Shown here piece after piece: positions 46,531 to 57,115 of a stretch of 64,000 bases of DNA (positions are counted from its first letter, which is position 1; every line of letters begins with the position of its first letter). The stretch is from Cunninghamia lanceolata (lineage: Eukaryota > Streptophyta > Pinopsida > Cupressales > Cupressaceae): positions 186,001 to 250,000 of the forward strand of contig BSBN01000297.1 in assembly GCA_027924645.1 (NCBI GenBank), in the 5' to 3' direction. Below the pieces are notes generated by a model. The model did not search any database, was not told the DNA's origin, and saw nothing but the letters and a program-made list of their open reading frames with translations. The position numbers and the translations under genes were made by a program.

Positions 46531-47210
46531 TATTGCAGCAGCAAGTCTTCTTTGCAAAAGAATCCAAGTGTGAAATTGGAGTTACAAAGATCCTATACTT
46601 GGGCCACATCATTAGTGCTTAAGGCATTCAAGTGGATTAACAAAAGATCCAGGCTATTCAAGATTGGCCAGCGCCTACTACATTAACCCATTTGAGAGGC
46701 TTCTTAGGCCTATGCAGTTACTATCAAAGATTCATTAAGGGGTTTTCATAGTTGGATGCACCACTAAGTGAAATGACAAAGAAAGGAGCCTTCGTATGGA
46801 ATGACATAGCTCAGAAAAACTTTTGAGAAGCTCATGCCTTGTACTTGCCATTCTCGGTTTTTCACTACCAGTTGTTGTAGATTGTTATGTTTCAGGTAAG
46901 GCAATCAAAGCTATGCTGATGCAAAAGGGCCAGCCCATAGCATTTGAGAGCAGAAAATCAAAAGCTATGGAGAAGACATTTTCTATTTATGACAAGGAAA
47001 TGCTTTCCATTATGCATGATTTGGCTAAGTTAAGGCAATCCTTAGTTTGTGGGAGATTTGTGGTGAGGATAGACCACAACAGCTTGAAACTCTTCCTTGG
47101 CCAATGTGAATTAAATGATTGGCAAAATAAGTGGGTAACTAAGCTTCAAGCTTATGATTTCAACATTAAGTACGTGAAGGGTAAGAAGAATGTGGTTGTT
47201 GAGGCTCCTA
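46530..47210 (+). pseudogene. Element C RT end and RNase H
   Basis: LYLGHIISA, LRGFLGLCSYYQRFIKGFS, then AFESRKSKAMEKTFSIYDKEMLSIMHDL (RNase H Glu), VVRIDHNSLKLFLGQ and LQAYDFNIKYVKGKKNVVVEA, where the usual VADALS end is altered. Several nonsense codons (near 46622, 46639, 46749, 46826) and the first RNase H Asp region is garbled near 46830-46880. Inactive. Confidence 0.85.
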
Positions 47211-47612
47211 GATGCCTACTTTCTACACCATTTCTTCTATTATTTCTGATTGGAAGGCGTCTATCATGGCTGAATATGCCAAGAATGGCTTTGCTACTAG
47301 TGTTTTCGATGGAAGTGTGAAGGATTACAGGTATGTTGTGGCGAATGGCCTTATACTATATAACAATAGAATACTCCTTGCACTTAAGTCCAAAATGGAG
47401 GAAATTATCAAGACTTTGCATGATGTACCCATAGCTAGCCACCCAAGCTTCTACAAAACTTATAGGTGGCTGAGAGAGGTTTTCTTGGAAGGGCCTCAAG
47501 GAGGATGTTCTAAGGCATCTTAGAGACTGCACTACTTGCCAATAGAATAAACCAGCGCCCACTTCCCCAACATGTTTACTACAGCCCTAGCTTATTCCCA
47601 ACCAAGAATAGT

Positions 47613-47969
47613 TGTTAAGTTGTTTGTAGCTTCGATCAGATAATGCATGAATATAAACTATGTTAAATATAGCATGATTGAATGATTTAAACGATGATTA
47701 GCAATTGCTAAATGACGATTCACACCTGTGATAGACGTGACTCCTTGAGGAGTCACGTCTATCACAGATGTCACTCCTACCATTGCTTATATATATATAT
47801 CAACGTTTTGCCCTGCAATTACATACATCAACACAGAAATCGGAAGTGTATGAGAAGTGGAAATTGCATTTGCTAAACAAAAGAAAGTAATAAATTAAAT
47901 CTGCAATACAAATATCCAACATTAAGAAGATATCCAAGTCTGAGATTATAAGTTCGATTTGATTTTACA
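47613..47969 (+). repeat. 5' LTR of copia G
   Basis: Starts TGTTAAGTTG and ends GATTTTACA. It contains a perfect palindrome at 47726-47767 and a TATA-rich stretch at 47788-47800. Confidence 0.95.
47726..47767. promoter_or_regulatory. Long perfect palindrome upstream of the copia TATA box
   Basis: Arms of 20 bp (CTGTGATAGACGTGACTCCT and its complement) are separated by 2 bases. Each arm holds ACGTG/CACGT, the core of bZIP-type plant promoter elements. The TATA stretch begins about 20 bases downstream. The 3' LTR keeps 18 bp of each arm (56531-56568). It may be a paired activator site in U3 or a cruciform/hairpin. Confidence 0.7.
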
Positions 47970-47983
47970 TGGTATCAGAGCCA
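47970..47983 (+). other. Primer-binding site of copia G
   Basis: TGGTATCAGAGCCA directly abuts the 5' LTR; it is complementary to initiator Met tRNA. Confidence 0.95.
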
Positions 47984-48049
47984 AGTTAAGCAGAATCCGG
48001 CAGAAAATCGAACTTGAGAAATTTAGATTTAATACATCTCATTTCTCAA

Positions 48050-48880
48050 ATGGCAGCAGCAATCCGATTCGAAGACAGATTGGAAGGAGGAAATAACTTC
48101 TCATCATGGAAATTCAGAATTATGATGATACTAAAAGAAAATAAAGTTGATTCATTTGTGAGAGAAAATAAAACGAAACCAGAGAATGATCCTGATAAAA
48201 TGACATGGATTGAAGGAAATGACAAAGCCATGAAAATCATAGTTGATGGAGTTAGAGATCATATCGTGCCAATTCTGACAAAACATGAGACTGCATATCA
48301 TATGTTTAAGTCACTTGAAAGCAATTATGAAATTAATAACTCCAGCAGAACCTTAGCCCTAAAGAGAGAAATAAATCATATAAGTATGAACAAAGGAGAA
48401 TCTATCAATGCATACTTTATGAGAATATCTGCACTAAGGGATCAACTATCAACACTTGGGTACCAAATTGAAAGCAAGGAACTAACACTTATTGCCCTAG
48501 ATGGTCTCCCAAATTCCTGGGAGACATTTGTTCAAGGCATTAGTGCAAGTTCTAAATTTCCAAAATTTGACCGCCTAAGATCAGACTGTCTTCAAGAAGA
48601 ATCTAGATAGACAAAGAAAGGGTCAAAACAGAAAAATATAGATGAAGATCTTCATGTTCTAAATACAAACTCTCACAAGAAAGAGAAGAAACACTTCAAG
48701 AAGAGGAAATATCATCACGGGAAAGGTTCATTCAAGAAAGATATTTCTCGCATCCAATGTTTCAGATGCGACCAATATGGACACTATGCAGTTAGATGTC
48801 CTGACAGAACCAAGCAACAAGCATCTTATGCCAAACTAAAGGAGCATGAATCCGAGAAATATGTATTCTACTCTGCACTT
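48050..48880 (+). pseudogene. Copia G Gag, one nonsense codon
   Basis: I place the start at ATG 48050 (MAAAIRFEDRLEGGNNFSSWKF), the normal copia Gag N-terminus, not at the TTG upstream. It has the UBN2-type capsid (WIEGNDKAMKIIVDGV, HMFKSLESNYE, LALKREINHISMNKGES), then a TAG at 48608-48610, then a basic stretch and a zinc knuckle CFRCDQYGHYAVRC (C-x2-C-x4-H-x4-C) in the same frame. Gag coats the RNA genome; the single TAG is the only lesion I see in it. Confidence 0.92.
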
Positions 48881-48899
48881 TCAAACCAAGTAACAAATA

Positions 48900-50075
48900 A
48901 ATCCAACACTTGGGTTATAGATAGTGGTTCATCAAGACACATCACAGGGTTCAGGGAGCTACTAGACACCATGGTAGAAGAGACTAACGAAGAAGTAACA
49001 ATTGGAGATAACTCTGTACATCCAGTCAAGGGTGTTGGCACATGCACCCTCAAATTAAAGACTGGCATCTCCATCCAACTTACTGGAGTATTGTTTGTCC
49101 CAGGCATCAAAAGAAATCTAGTCTCCATATCTGCACTTGAAGATAATGGATATAGGGTGACCTTTATGGATAGCAAAGTATTGGCATGGCCAAAGAATTC
49201 TACTATTAAGAAAGCCAAAACCATAGGTCATAGACAAGGGTACTTGTACGAGTTATGTACGGAACCAAATCTAGCCCTAATTCATGAAACTACAGACTCT
49301 AATGAAATATGGCATAGAAGACTAGGACACCTAAATTTTCGTGCCCTATCTTCCATGGAAAGACTAGTTACAGGGTTACCCAAACTCAAACAATGCAATT
49401 CAGGGGTATGCAAGGGGTGTGCCTTAGGGAAAAATACAAAGGGGTCCTTTCAAAATAGTTCTAGCAAAACAAATAACGTATTAGAACTAGTCCACTCAGA
49501 TTTATGTGGACCCATGTCTGTACCCTCCTTAGGTGGGTTTCTATACTATGTAATCTTCGTTGATGACTTCTCCAGAAAGACATGGATCTATTTTCTTCAA
49601 TGTAAAGAATCACAAGAAATCCTTAAAAGATTTAAGGAATTCAAATCCATTACTGAAAACTCTTCTGGGAGAAAAATCAAAACCTTAAGAACAGATAATG
49701 GGAGTGAATACACTTCAGACATTTTTAAAGACTTTTGTAAAACCACTAGGATTAAGAGGGAGTTCACTGTACCTTATAATCCTCAACAAAATGGAGTTGC
49801 AGAAAGAAAAAATAGAACCATTGTAGAAGTTGCTAGGGCTATGTTACTTGATCAGAATATAGACACTTCACTTTGGGCAGAAGCATCTAGTACTGCTGTC
49901 TATATACAGAATAGATGTCCTCACTCTCATATTGATGACAAAACTCCTGAAGAAGCCTTCACTGGCACAAAACCAGACATTAGTCATTTAAGGTTATTTG
50001 GTTGTCCTGTTTACATTCATGTGCCCAAAGAGAAAAGAACTAAGCTAGAACCTTCTGAAAAAAAGGCATCTTTGT
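48900..50075 (+). pseudogene. Copia G protease and integrase, one frameshift
   Basis: Protease active site WVIDSGSSRHITG with D-S-G near 48921. The GAG-pre-integrase zinc finger follows: IWHRRLGHLNFRAL ... CKGCALGK (HHCC). The integrase core has HSDLCGPM (Asp), TDNGSEYTSD (Asp) and NGVAERKNRTIVE (Glu), so the DDE triad is complete, then RLFGCPVYIHVP. The frame fails at about 50068 in an A-run, and GIFVGYSQTSKAYRIY continues in the next frame. A one-base change in that run explains it. Confidence 0.94.
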
Positions 50076-51477
50076 AGGCTATAGTCAAACATCAAAAGCT
50101 TATAGAATATATATACCTGGTCAAAGACAGATTGAACTAAGCAGAGATGTGATTTTTGAGGAAGACATAGCTTTCAAAAGAGCCAGAAATTATATCGAGA
50201 CAGAAATTCAAACTTCCAACTCAGGCATAGAAGAGGATCCTACACCTGAGTTTCAGAGAGAGTATACTGAGGAAGATGTAAACCAGGAACAAATCACATC
50301 ACTAGACAATCCCAAGAAAAGACCACTCTGGGCCACCAAAACAATGGAAGAAGCTAAAAATTATGCCGCCCCATCAGGGACTTTTAGGGAAAGCACAAGA
50401 CCTAAGAGATTCTCTAGTTATGTAGCTTTAATGAGTGAATTCAATAAATCAGAACCTTCTAGTGCTATAGAAGCTCTTAAGCACCAAGCATGGAAGGATG
50501 CCATGACAGAGGAGTATCAATCCATCCTGAAGAATGATGTGTGGGATATAGTACCTAGACCAAAAGGGAAATCTGTTGTTTCTTCAAAATGGCTATTTAA
50601 AATCAAACATGTTGCAGATGGCAGTATAGGGAAATACAAAGCAAGATTTGTAGCTAGAGGATTTTCACAAAAGGAAGGAATTGATTACGATGAAACCTTC
50701 GCTCCTGTTGCTCGATATACATCAGTCAAGGCAGTTCTAGCTATTGCAGCAGCCAAAGGGTGGAAAGTCCATCAAATGGACGTAAAAACTGCTTTCTTAA
50801 ATGGAACCATTGAAGAAGAGGTTTACTTAGAGCAACCTGAAGGATTTGAGATTCACAATGCAGGATCCCATGTATGTAAATTACAGAAAGCTCTATATGG
50901 ACTTAAACAGGCCCCCAAAGCCTGGTACGAAAGAATTGACAGTTACCTCTTGAGATTAGGCTTCTCAAAGAATGATGCAAATCCAAATCTCTACTTCAAA
51001 CAAAGCAAAGGTGATATGTTAATATTGATATTCTATGTTGATGATCAATTGATTACAGGAGAAGATCACCTTATTGATCAGTGTAAGAAAGATCTAGCTT
51101 CAGAATTTGACATGAAGGACTTAGGTCTATTACACTACTTCCTTGGACTAGAAGTATGGCAGAAATCAGACTGTATTATTCTAAACCAAGGGAAGTACAC
51201 AATTGATATATTAAAAAGGTTTGGTATGATGGAATGTAGACCTATGTCTACCCCCATGGAAACAAATCTTCATAAATTGAAGGAAGCAGCAGCAGATTCT
51301 CCGTTGGTAGATCCCACTCTTTACAGACAGATAATTGGATCCTTGATGTAGTTGGTAAATACCAGACCTGATATTTGCTATGCTGTAAATGCCTTAAGTC
51401 AGTTTATGTGTGAACCCAAGGAGATACATCTTGTGGCTGTGAAGCATATAATGAGATACCTTCAAGGTACTCTAAAT
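50068..51477 (+). pseudogene. Copia G reverse transcriptase, nonsense codon near its end
   Basis: Begins with the integrase tail (VIFEEDIAFK), a variable linker, then RT: WKDAMTEEYQSILKNDVWDIV, KWLFKIKHVADGSI, KARFVARGFSQKEGIDYDETFAPVARYTS, KTAFLNGTIEEEVYLEQPEGF, KALYGLKQAPKAWY and the catalytic YVDDQLITG, followed by FDMKDLGLLHYFLGLEV. A TAG at 51349-51351 stands where Tyr is normal (GSLMYL). RPDICYAVNALSQFM continues to 51477, where hAT H interrupts at TLN. Confidence 0.95.
51470..51477. other. 8-bp target-site duplication of hAT H (left)
   Basis: CTCTAAAT, repeated at 55459-55466. Joining the flanks through one copy keeps the copia RNase H frame open. Confidence 0.97.
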
Positions 51478-52292
51478 CATAGATGCATTACTCGCCAAAA
51501 ACTCGCAAGTTTTTTCAAGAAACGAGTTTTCCAAGCAAAAACTCGCAAAAAAAAAAACAAAAGTTTTTGTGAAAAACTCGCCAAAAACTCGCGAGTCCGC
51601 AGAGGAAACTCGCCCGCGTTTAAAGGTTCATTTTGACTCATTTTTGGTCATTCTACTTGCTCCAAACTAGAAAAAAACTCCTCCAAACCATTTTACACCT
51701 ATTTGCAGCATTTGGCATCGATTGAACAAGATTTTGAGGCGGATTCGAAGCAAATTTGAAAGGCAAATCAGATTTCCAGGTAAGTTTTTGTTTTTTTTCT
51801 TTCTCTTTCTTTTTTTGAAATTTCTTCTTCATTTTCGAAGCATCTAAGTTTTAAAAACATCATGAATGTAGTATAAATGGATTTGTATTGATCCAAACAA
51901 GATTTATATTCATAAAAACAAGATTCATCACTAGTTTGTTTGCATTTTTTCTGATTTTTTCAATTTTTTCACATTTTTTTCATTTTTTTTCATTTTTCTT
52001 CGTTCTTCTTATTTCAATCCATTTTTTTTGTTTAAGTCTTAGATTAGTTTGCATTTTTAGTAATTTAGAGTAATTTGTTTATTTCTTCATTGTTTTCATA
52101 TTTTTTCCAAACCCTAGTTAATTTTTTTTTTGTTGAATCCATGTTTTTTTGGAACAAAATGTTTAACTTTAGAATTTTACGTTAGTTTAAATTTAATCTA
52201 TCAAGTAGAAATCTAATTTAGGTTGTTTTTTAATTTTCTATTAAAAAACTAACAACTTGTGCTTTCTCTTTGTATGTGCAGGTTAATTTATA

Positions 52293-55067
52293 ATGGCAGA
52301 TAGAGATGCTTCTGTATCCGGTTCAGCCTCAGGCCCTGTTGCATCATCATCATTTGTAGGCAAATGTCCTCCAGGAGCTAGAGATCCTGCGTGGAAATAT
52401 GCTTATCTAGGACCGTACCCTGGCTCAGTTTTTTGCATCAAATGCCAAAACGTATACCGTGGAGGCATTAACCGCCTCAAATACCATCTTGCAGGCATCA
52501 GTCGTCGTGATGCGAAGGCCTGTACTGGAACCACAGAAGAAATAAAAAGACAAATGAATGCCATACTTGCAGCCGCAGAAGAAAGAAAATTACAAAGGGA
52601 GAAGGCAAAGGCAGCCATGCAAGCATCCATAGCTTCTTCTCAAGGTGCTCCAGTCAACCTTGAGTCAGATGATGATGCACTTCAGGGCATAGTGGGCTCT
52701 CTTCGTGGTCCACGTAACCGAAGGCAACCCACCACCACTGCGAGCCCTTCATCTACTTCCAGTAGAGCACCAGGATCAACACCTACACGCACAGTAGATA
52801 GTTTTTTTGTGCCTAGAAACACACCTGGATCACAAACTTCCTTAGAGGCAACTGGGTGGAATAAGGAGGTGCATGAGCATGCATACATTGCTTGTGCCGA
52901 TTTTTGGTATTTCAACAACATCCCTTTCAATGTGGCAAATTCTCCTTATTGGCATAATTTGGTTACTGCATTGACGGTTGCAGGAAAGGACTTCAAGGCA
53001 CCTTCTCGCACAGAATTGAGTGGGAGGTTAGTTAATTTAATGATAATCTTTTACGTTTTAAGTTTTTGATAAATTTATGTTATTTAATTTATAGAAATTT
53101 ATGATGAATTTAAGCTATTTTTTGTTTACAAACAAAATTTTTGTACTTAATTTCACTTTGTACTTGTACGTTGCTTACAAATGCAAGGGATAGGGCAAGG
53201 GCAGTGGTGGAAGACCAAAGAAATGAATGGAAAAAATATGGCTGCTCTATTCTTTCCGATGGGTGGACGGATGGTAAAAACCGCACCATCATTAATTTTT
53301 TGGTAGCTTGCAAGAATGAAGTGGTGTTCTTGAAATCAGTGGATGCCTCCAACATAGTGAAAAATGCAGAAAATTTGGCTAAAATGTTGGAGCAAGTTTG
53401 CATGGAGGTTGGGATTGAAAATGTTGTGCAAATAATTACTGACAATGCAGCAGCATATGTGGCAGCTGGTAGAATCCTCCAAGAGAGACACCACACAATT
53501 TCTTGGACACCTTGTGCAGCACATGTCCTTGACCTTCTTTTGGAGGACATAGGCAAGCTTGATTGGGTCACACCGATTGTAGAGGATGCAAGGAGGATCA
53601 CAAAATTTATCTACAATCACCCTTGGGTTCTTAACATGATGAGGGATTACACCCAAGGGCAAGAGTTGGTGAGATCCAGTGTGACAAGGTTTGCAACGGT
53701 TTTCTTAACGTTGCAAAGCATTCTTGGTGCATTGGGGGCTTTGAAACAAATGTTTGTGTGCCCAAAATGGACAAAATCATCTTATGCGAAGAAGCCAGAA
53801 GGAGACAAGGTTGCATGCATTATCTTTGACAAAGTATTTGTAGAAAGAGCTACAGAGATTGTGAAGGTAACTTCAAAACTTCGAATTTAAATTCAAATTG
53901 AATATTTATTTATTTTTAATGTCTTTCATTGTAAATTAGTACCTTTAATCTTTTTGCATTTTTATATTGTAGGTGTCGGAGCCCTTGGTTAGAGTCCTCC
54001 GCTTGGTAGATGGGGATAAAACCCCAATGGGGTATCTTTATGAGGCCATGGATAGGGCCAAGGAAGCTATTAAAACTTATTATAAGGGGGATAGCCTCAA
54101 ATTTGATCCCATATGGGAGATTATTGATAGGAGGTGGAACAATCAACTCCACCAACCCATCCATGCAGCAGGGTACTTTTTGAACCCCCGTTTCTTCCAT
54201 TCAGGCACCTTCTCAGATCCTACTGGAGAGGTTATGGAGGGCCTCACTTCTTGCATTCAGAGGATGACACCCCAGGCTGAGGTGGCAGACCTCATTGTTG
54301 ATGAATTGCAAGCTTATAGGGAAAGAAGGGGTAGGCTCTTTTCTTCAGACCTGGCTACACGAGCAATAAACAATCAGTCACCAGGTATAAAATTTCAAAT
54401 TTACAAGTTACAACTATTGATAATTTGATATTTAATATGTTTTGAACTTTTCACTTTCCTTTCTAAGTTTCTAACTCTTCAATATTTTTTTTGCAGAGGT
54501 TTGGTGGACAAATTGGGGTGGAATACCCCAAATCTCCAGAGATTTGCCCTCCGTGTCTTATGCCAACCATGTAGTTCATCCAATTGTGAGCGCAACTAGA
54601 GCTTATTTCAGGCCATCCACACAAAGAAGAGGAACAAGCTAGCTCAGAAACGCCTCAATGACCTTGTCTATGTGCAATATAATCTTCGGCTGCGCACAAG
54701 AAGGGTAGAGGAAATATCAGATGATCCAATTGATTTGGATGAGATAGATCCTTACAGTGATTGGACAGGGCAGGATGAGCAGCCTTCATTGTTTTCTGAG
54801 GATGAGATCTATGATTTGGAGAGACAGGTAATGGAGGAGGGGGCTGCCGCTGGAATCGATGGATTGGGATTCTCATTGGATGACATTGAGGATGAGGAGG
54901 ATGAGGATGAGGAGGATGAGGAGGATGAGGAGAGTCAGGAGACATTGCCACCAGGACCACTACCAGCATCTACATCCAGGATGGAGGTTGAGCCACGGTT
55001 TGTCATGCCGAGGAGGGAGGAGCCACAGCAGATTCCTAGGACAGACCTAGTTCTACCACTCCCCTAG
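52293..55067 (+). pseudogene. hAT H transposase, four coding exons, two lesions
   Basis: Predicted exons 52293-53026, 53188-53866, 53973-54384 and 54497-55067; GT-AG boundaries keep phase at all three introns. Exon 1 has a BED zinc finger (FCIKCQNVYRGGINRLKYHL...AKAC), a Gln/Lys-rich helix and an Ala/Ser/Pro/Thr linker. Exon 2 has the DUF659 region, SDGWTDGKNRTIINFLV and QIITDNAAAYVAAG (catalytic Asp in TDNA) and WTPCAAHVLDLLLEDIG. Exon 3 has WNNQLHQPIHAAGYFLNP. Exon 4 carries the dimerisation domain: a one-base loss near 54523 within WWTNWGG...TPNLQRFALRVL, then SSSNCERN and a TAG (54597-54599) on its conserved Trp, ending in an acidic tail. It acts by excision and reinsertion of DNA. Confidence 0.92.
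54885..54945 (+). repeat. GAGGATGAG microsatellite coding an acidic tail
   Basis: Repeats of GAGGATGAG encode the run IEDEEDEDEEDEEDEE in the transposase tail. Confidence 0.9.
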
Positions 55068-55458
55068 TTTTCAGTAGACTTGGGAAGGGGAAGGGGAAGA
55101 GGAAGATGTAGTATTTAGTATTTACTTTCAGTTTCAGTTTTACAAAAACAATTTGCTATTTCCATTTTGTTTCAGACTATCAGTATCAGCGCATTCCTCA
55201 TGAGGATGCCATTTTGTATCCAATTTACTTTGAAATCAATCAAATACAATTAGACTCAGCTTGTTTCTCATTTATTGACTTGTTGGATGCATCTAATCAT
55301 TGAATTTTGCAAAAAAAATGTGTTTTTAATGAAATTTAAACAATTTTTTAAGTTGCCGAGTTTTTTGCCGAGTTTTTGCGAGTTTTTTGCCGAGTTTTTG
55401 CCGAGTCGAATTTTTCAGGCTTGGCGGGTTTTTGCTTTTGGCGAGTTTTTCAACTATG

Positions 55459-55964
55459 CTCTAAATTATGGCTTAAAATATGAAAAGGTTGACTTAGATC
55501 TACATGGATTCACAAATTCAGATTGGGCTGGAAGTGTAACTGACCGGAAGAGCACCTCCGGATGTTGTTTCAGTTTAGGGTCAGCAATGATATCGTGGAT
55601 CAGCAGAAAACAATCTTCAGTTGCTCAGAGTTCTACAGAAGCCGAATACATTGCAGCTTCTATGGCTGCTAGAGAGGCAGTATGGCTTAGAAAACTGCTT
55701 GTGGGATTATTTGGTAAACCTCTGAAACCAACTATCATCCACTGCAACAATCAAAGCTGTATTAAGCTATCCATGAATCCAGTATTCCATGATAGATCTA
55801 AACATATTGAGATTCCTCATCACTATGTGCATGATATGGTGGAAAGGAATGTGATTCAGTTGGAGTATATCAGTACAGGAGATCAAACTGCAGATATTCT
55901 TACCAAACCACTCCTCAAGGTAAAAGTTGAATACTTCAAGAAAAATCTTGGTATGATTGAAATG
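55459..55964 (+). pseudogene. Copia G RNase H, right of hAT H
   Basis: After the TSD, GLKYEKVDLDLHGFTNSDWAGSVTDRKSTSGCCF carries the first RNase H Asp (D in SDWAG), QSSVAQSSTEAEYIA the Glu, CNNQSCIKL (the usual Asp of CDNQS reads Asn) and HIEIPHHYVHDMV, THADILTKPL-type ending (QTADILTKPL). The stop at 55965-55967 is the normal end. One conserved catalytic position is altered. Confidence 0.92.
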
Positions 55965-56401
55965 TAAAATTCTAATTGATTTGTACTAATATATTAAAGA
56001 TGTTTAATGTGTAAACATCTTGTGTCATATGTGTGACTCTATGACATTATGGGCCTACCCATTCTGTGTTTATTTCTATAAGGTGACTATCTTATAATGT
56101 TCATTAGACTGATATCATGTGACTTGATATTGGTATGAATCATGGAGTTATCATGATTAAGTTATGGTAGACATTATGTGACTTAATGTCAGTGCACATA
56201 CCATAACTGGGATATATAAGGAGAATGTAATATTCTCGAGTATAGTATATCCTTTAGTATCACGAGGTAGGTGATGCTACGTATCACGAGGTAGGTGATA
56301 CTATATATCATGAGTTATGTGATATTAAATTACTTTGAGTAATTCATTACAGATCAGATAATTGATATTCACAGAGATTATTGTGATATTGTTATCTTCC
56401 C

Positions 56402-56415
56402 GAGCTAAGAGGGAG
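56402..56415 (+). other. Polypurine tract of copia G
   Basis: GAGCTAAGAGGGAG directly before the 3' LTR. Confidence 0.85.
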
Positions 56416-56781
56416 TGTTGAGTTGTTTGTAGCTTCGATCAGATAATGCATGAATATAAACTATGTTAAATATAGCATGATCGAATGATTTAAACGATGA
56501 TTAGCAATCGCTAAATGACGATTCACACTTGTGATAGACGTGACTCCTTGAGGAGTCACGTCTATCACAGATGTCACTCCTACCATTGCTAATATATATA
56601 TATATATATATATCAACGTTTTGCCCTGCAATTACATACACCAACACAGAAATCGAAGTGTATGAGAAGTGGAAATTGCATCTGCTAAACAAAAGAAAGT
56701 AATAAATTAAATCTGCAATACAAATATCCAACATTAAGAAGATATCCAAGTCTGAGATTATAAGTTCGATTTGATTTTACA
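56416..56781 (+). repeat. 3' LTR of copia G
   Basis: Matches 47613-47969 with few differences, the clearest being a longer TA run (56591-56612). It ends GATTTTACA and is followed by the TSD ATAGT. Confidence 0.95.
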
Positions 56782-57115
56782 ATAGTAAAGTATATTCATC
56801 AATTTTATCATAGGTCTTCCTAAAGTGAATGGAGAGGGCTACATTTTTGTTGTAGTGGATTGGTTAACTAAGTATGGCCATTTCTTTCCCATCCCTACTT
56901 AGTTCAAAGCACCATGGGTGGCTAACTTGTTTTTCAAAGAGGTATTCCAACTATGTCTTGCCCAAGACCATTGTTAGTGATAGGGAAAATGGATTCCCCA
57001 GCTCTTTTGGCTAGAGTTATTTCAATTGACTAGCACCAAGCTCACTCCTAGTAGCAACTATCACCCCCAGATGGATGGGCAGGCAGAGATAGTTAATAAG
57101 AAAGCCAAAGGGTAC

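Larger units (their letters stand above)
51478..55458 (+). mobile_element. hAT H: 3981-bp near-complete autonomous hAT transposon
   Basis: TIRs: CATAGATGCATTACTCGCC at the left, CATAGTTGAAAAACTCGCC read inward from the right. Perfect 8-bp TSD CTCTAAAT. Subterminal arrays of ACTCG with A-runs occupy 51490-51600 and 55350-55457, in inverted orientation to each other. A spliced transposase gene lies between, disabled by two small lesions in its last exon. It inserted in copia G, so it is the youngest layer in this part of the nest. Confidence 0.95.
47613..56781 (+). mobile_element. Element G: Ty1/copia retrotransposon, carries hAT H
   Basis: LTRs 47613-47969 (357 bp) and 56416-56781 (366 bp), perfect TSD ATAGT (47608-47612 and 56782-56786), PBS 47970-47983, PPT about 56402-56415. 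Order gag, protease, integrase, RT, RNase H, which is Ty1/copia. LTRs are very similar apart from a TA repeat length difference, so G is comparatively young. Three coding lesions plus hAT H inactivate it. Confidence 0.97.
47212..57110 (+). pseudogene. Element C integrase core, split by copia element G
   Basis: Before G (47212-47612): the RNase H tail, ASHPSFYKTYRWLREVF (HHCC zinc finger H part) and CTTCQ. After G (56787-57110): FIIGLPKVNGEGYIFVVVDWLTKYGHFFPI, a broken second Asp region near 56970 and SNYHPQMDGQAEIVNK with the catalytic Glu. The joint falls just before the MDFI motif. LTR F cuts the sequence again at 57116. Confidence 0.82.
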
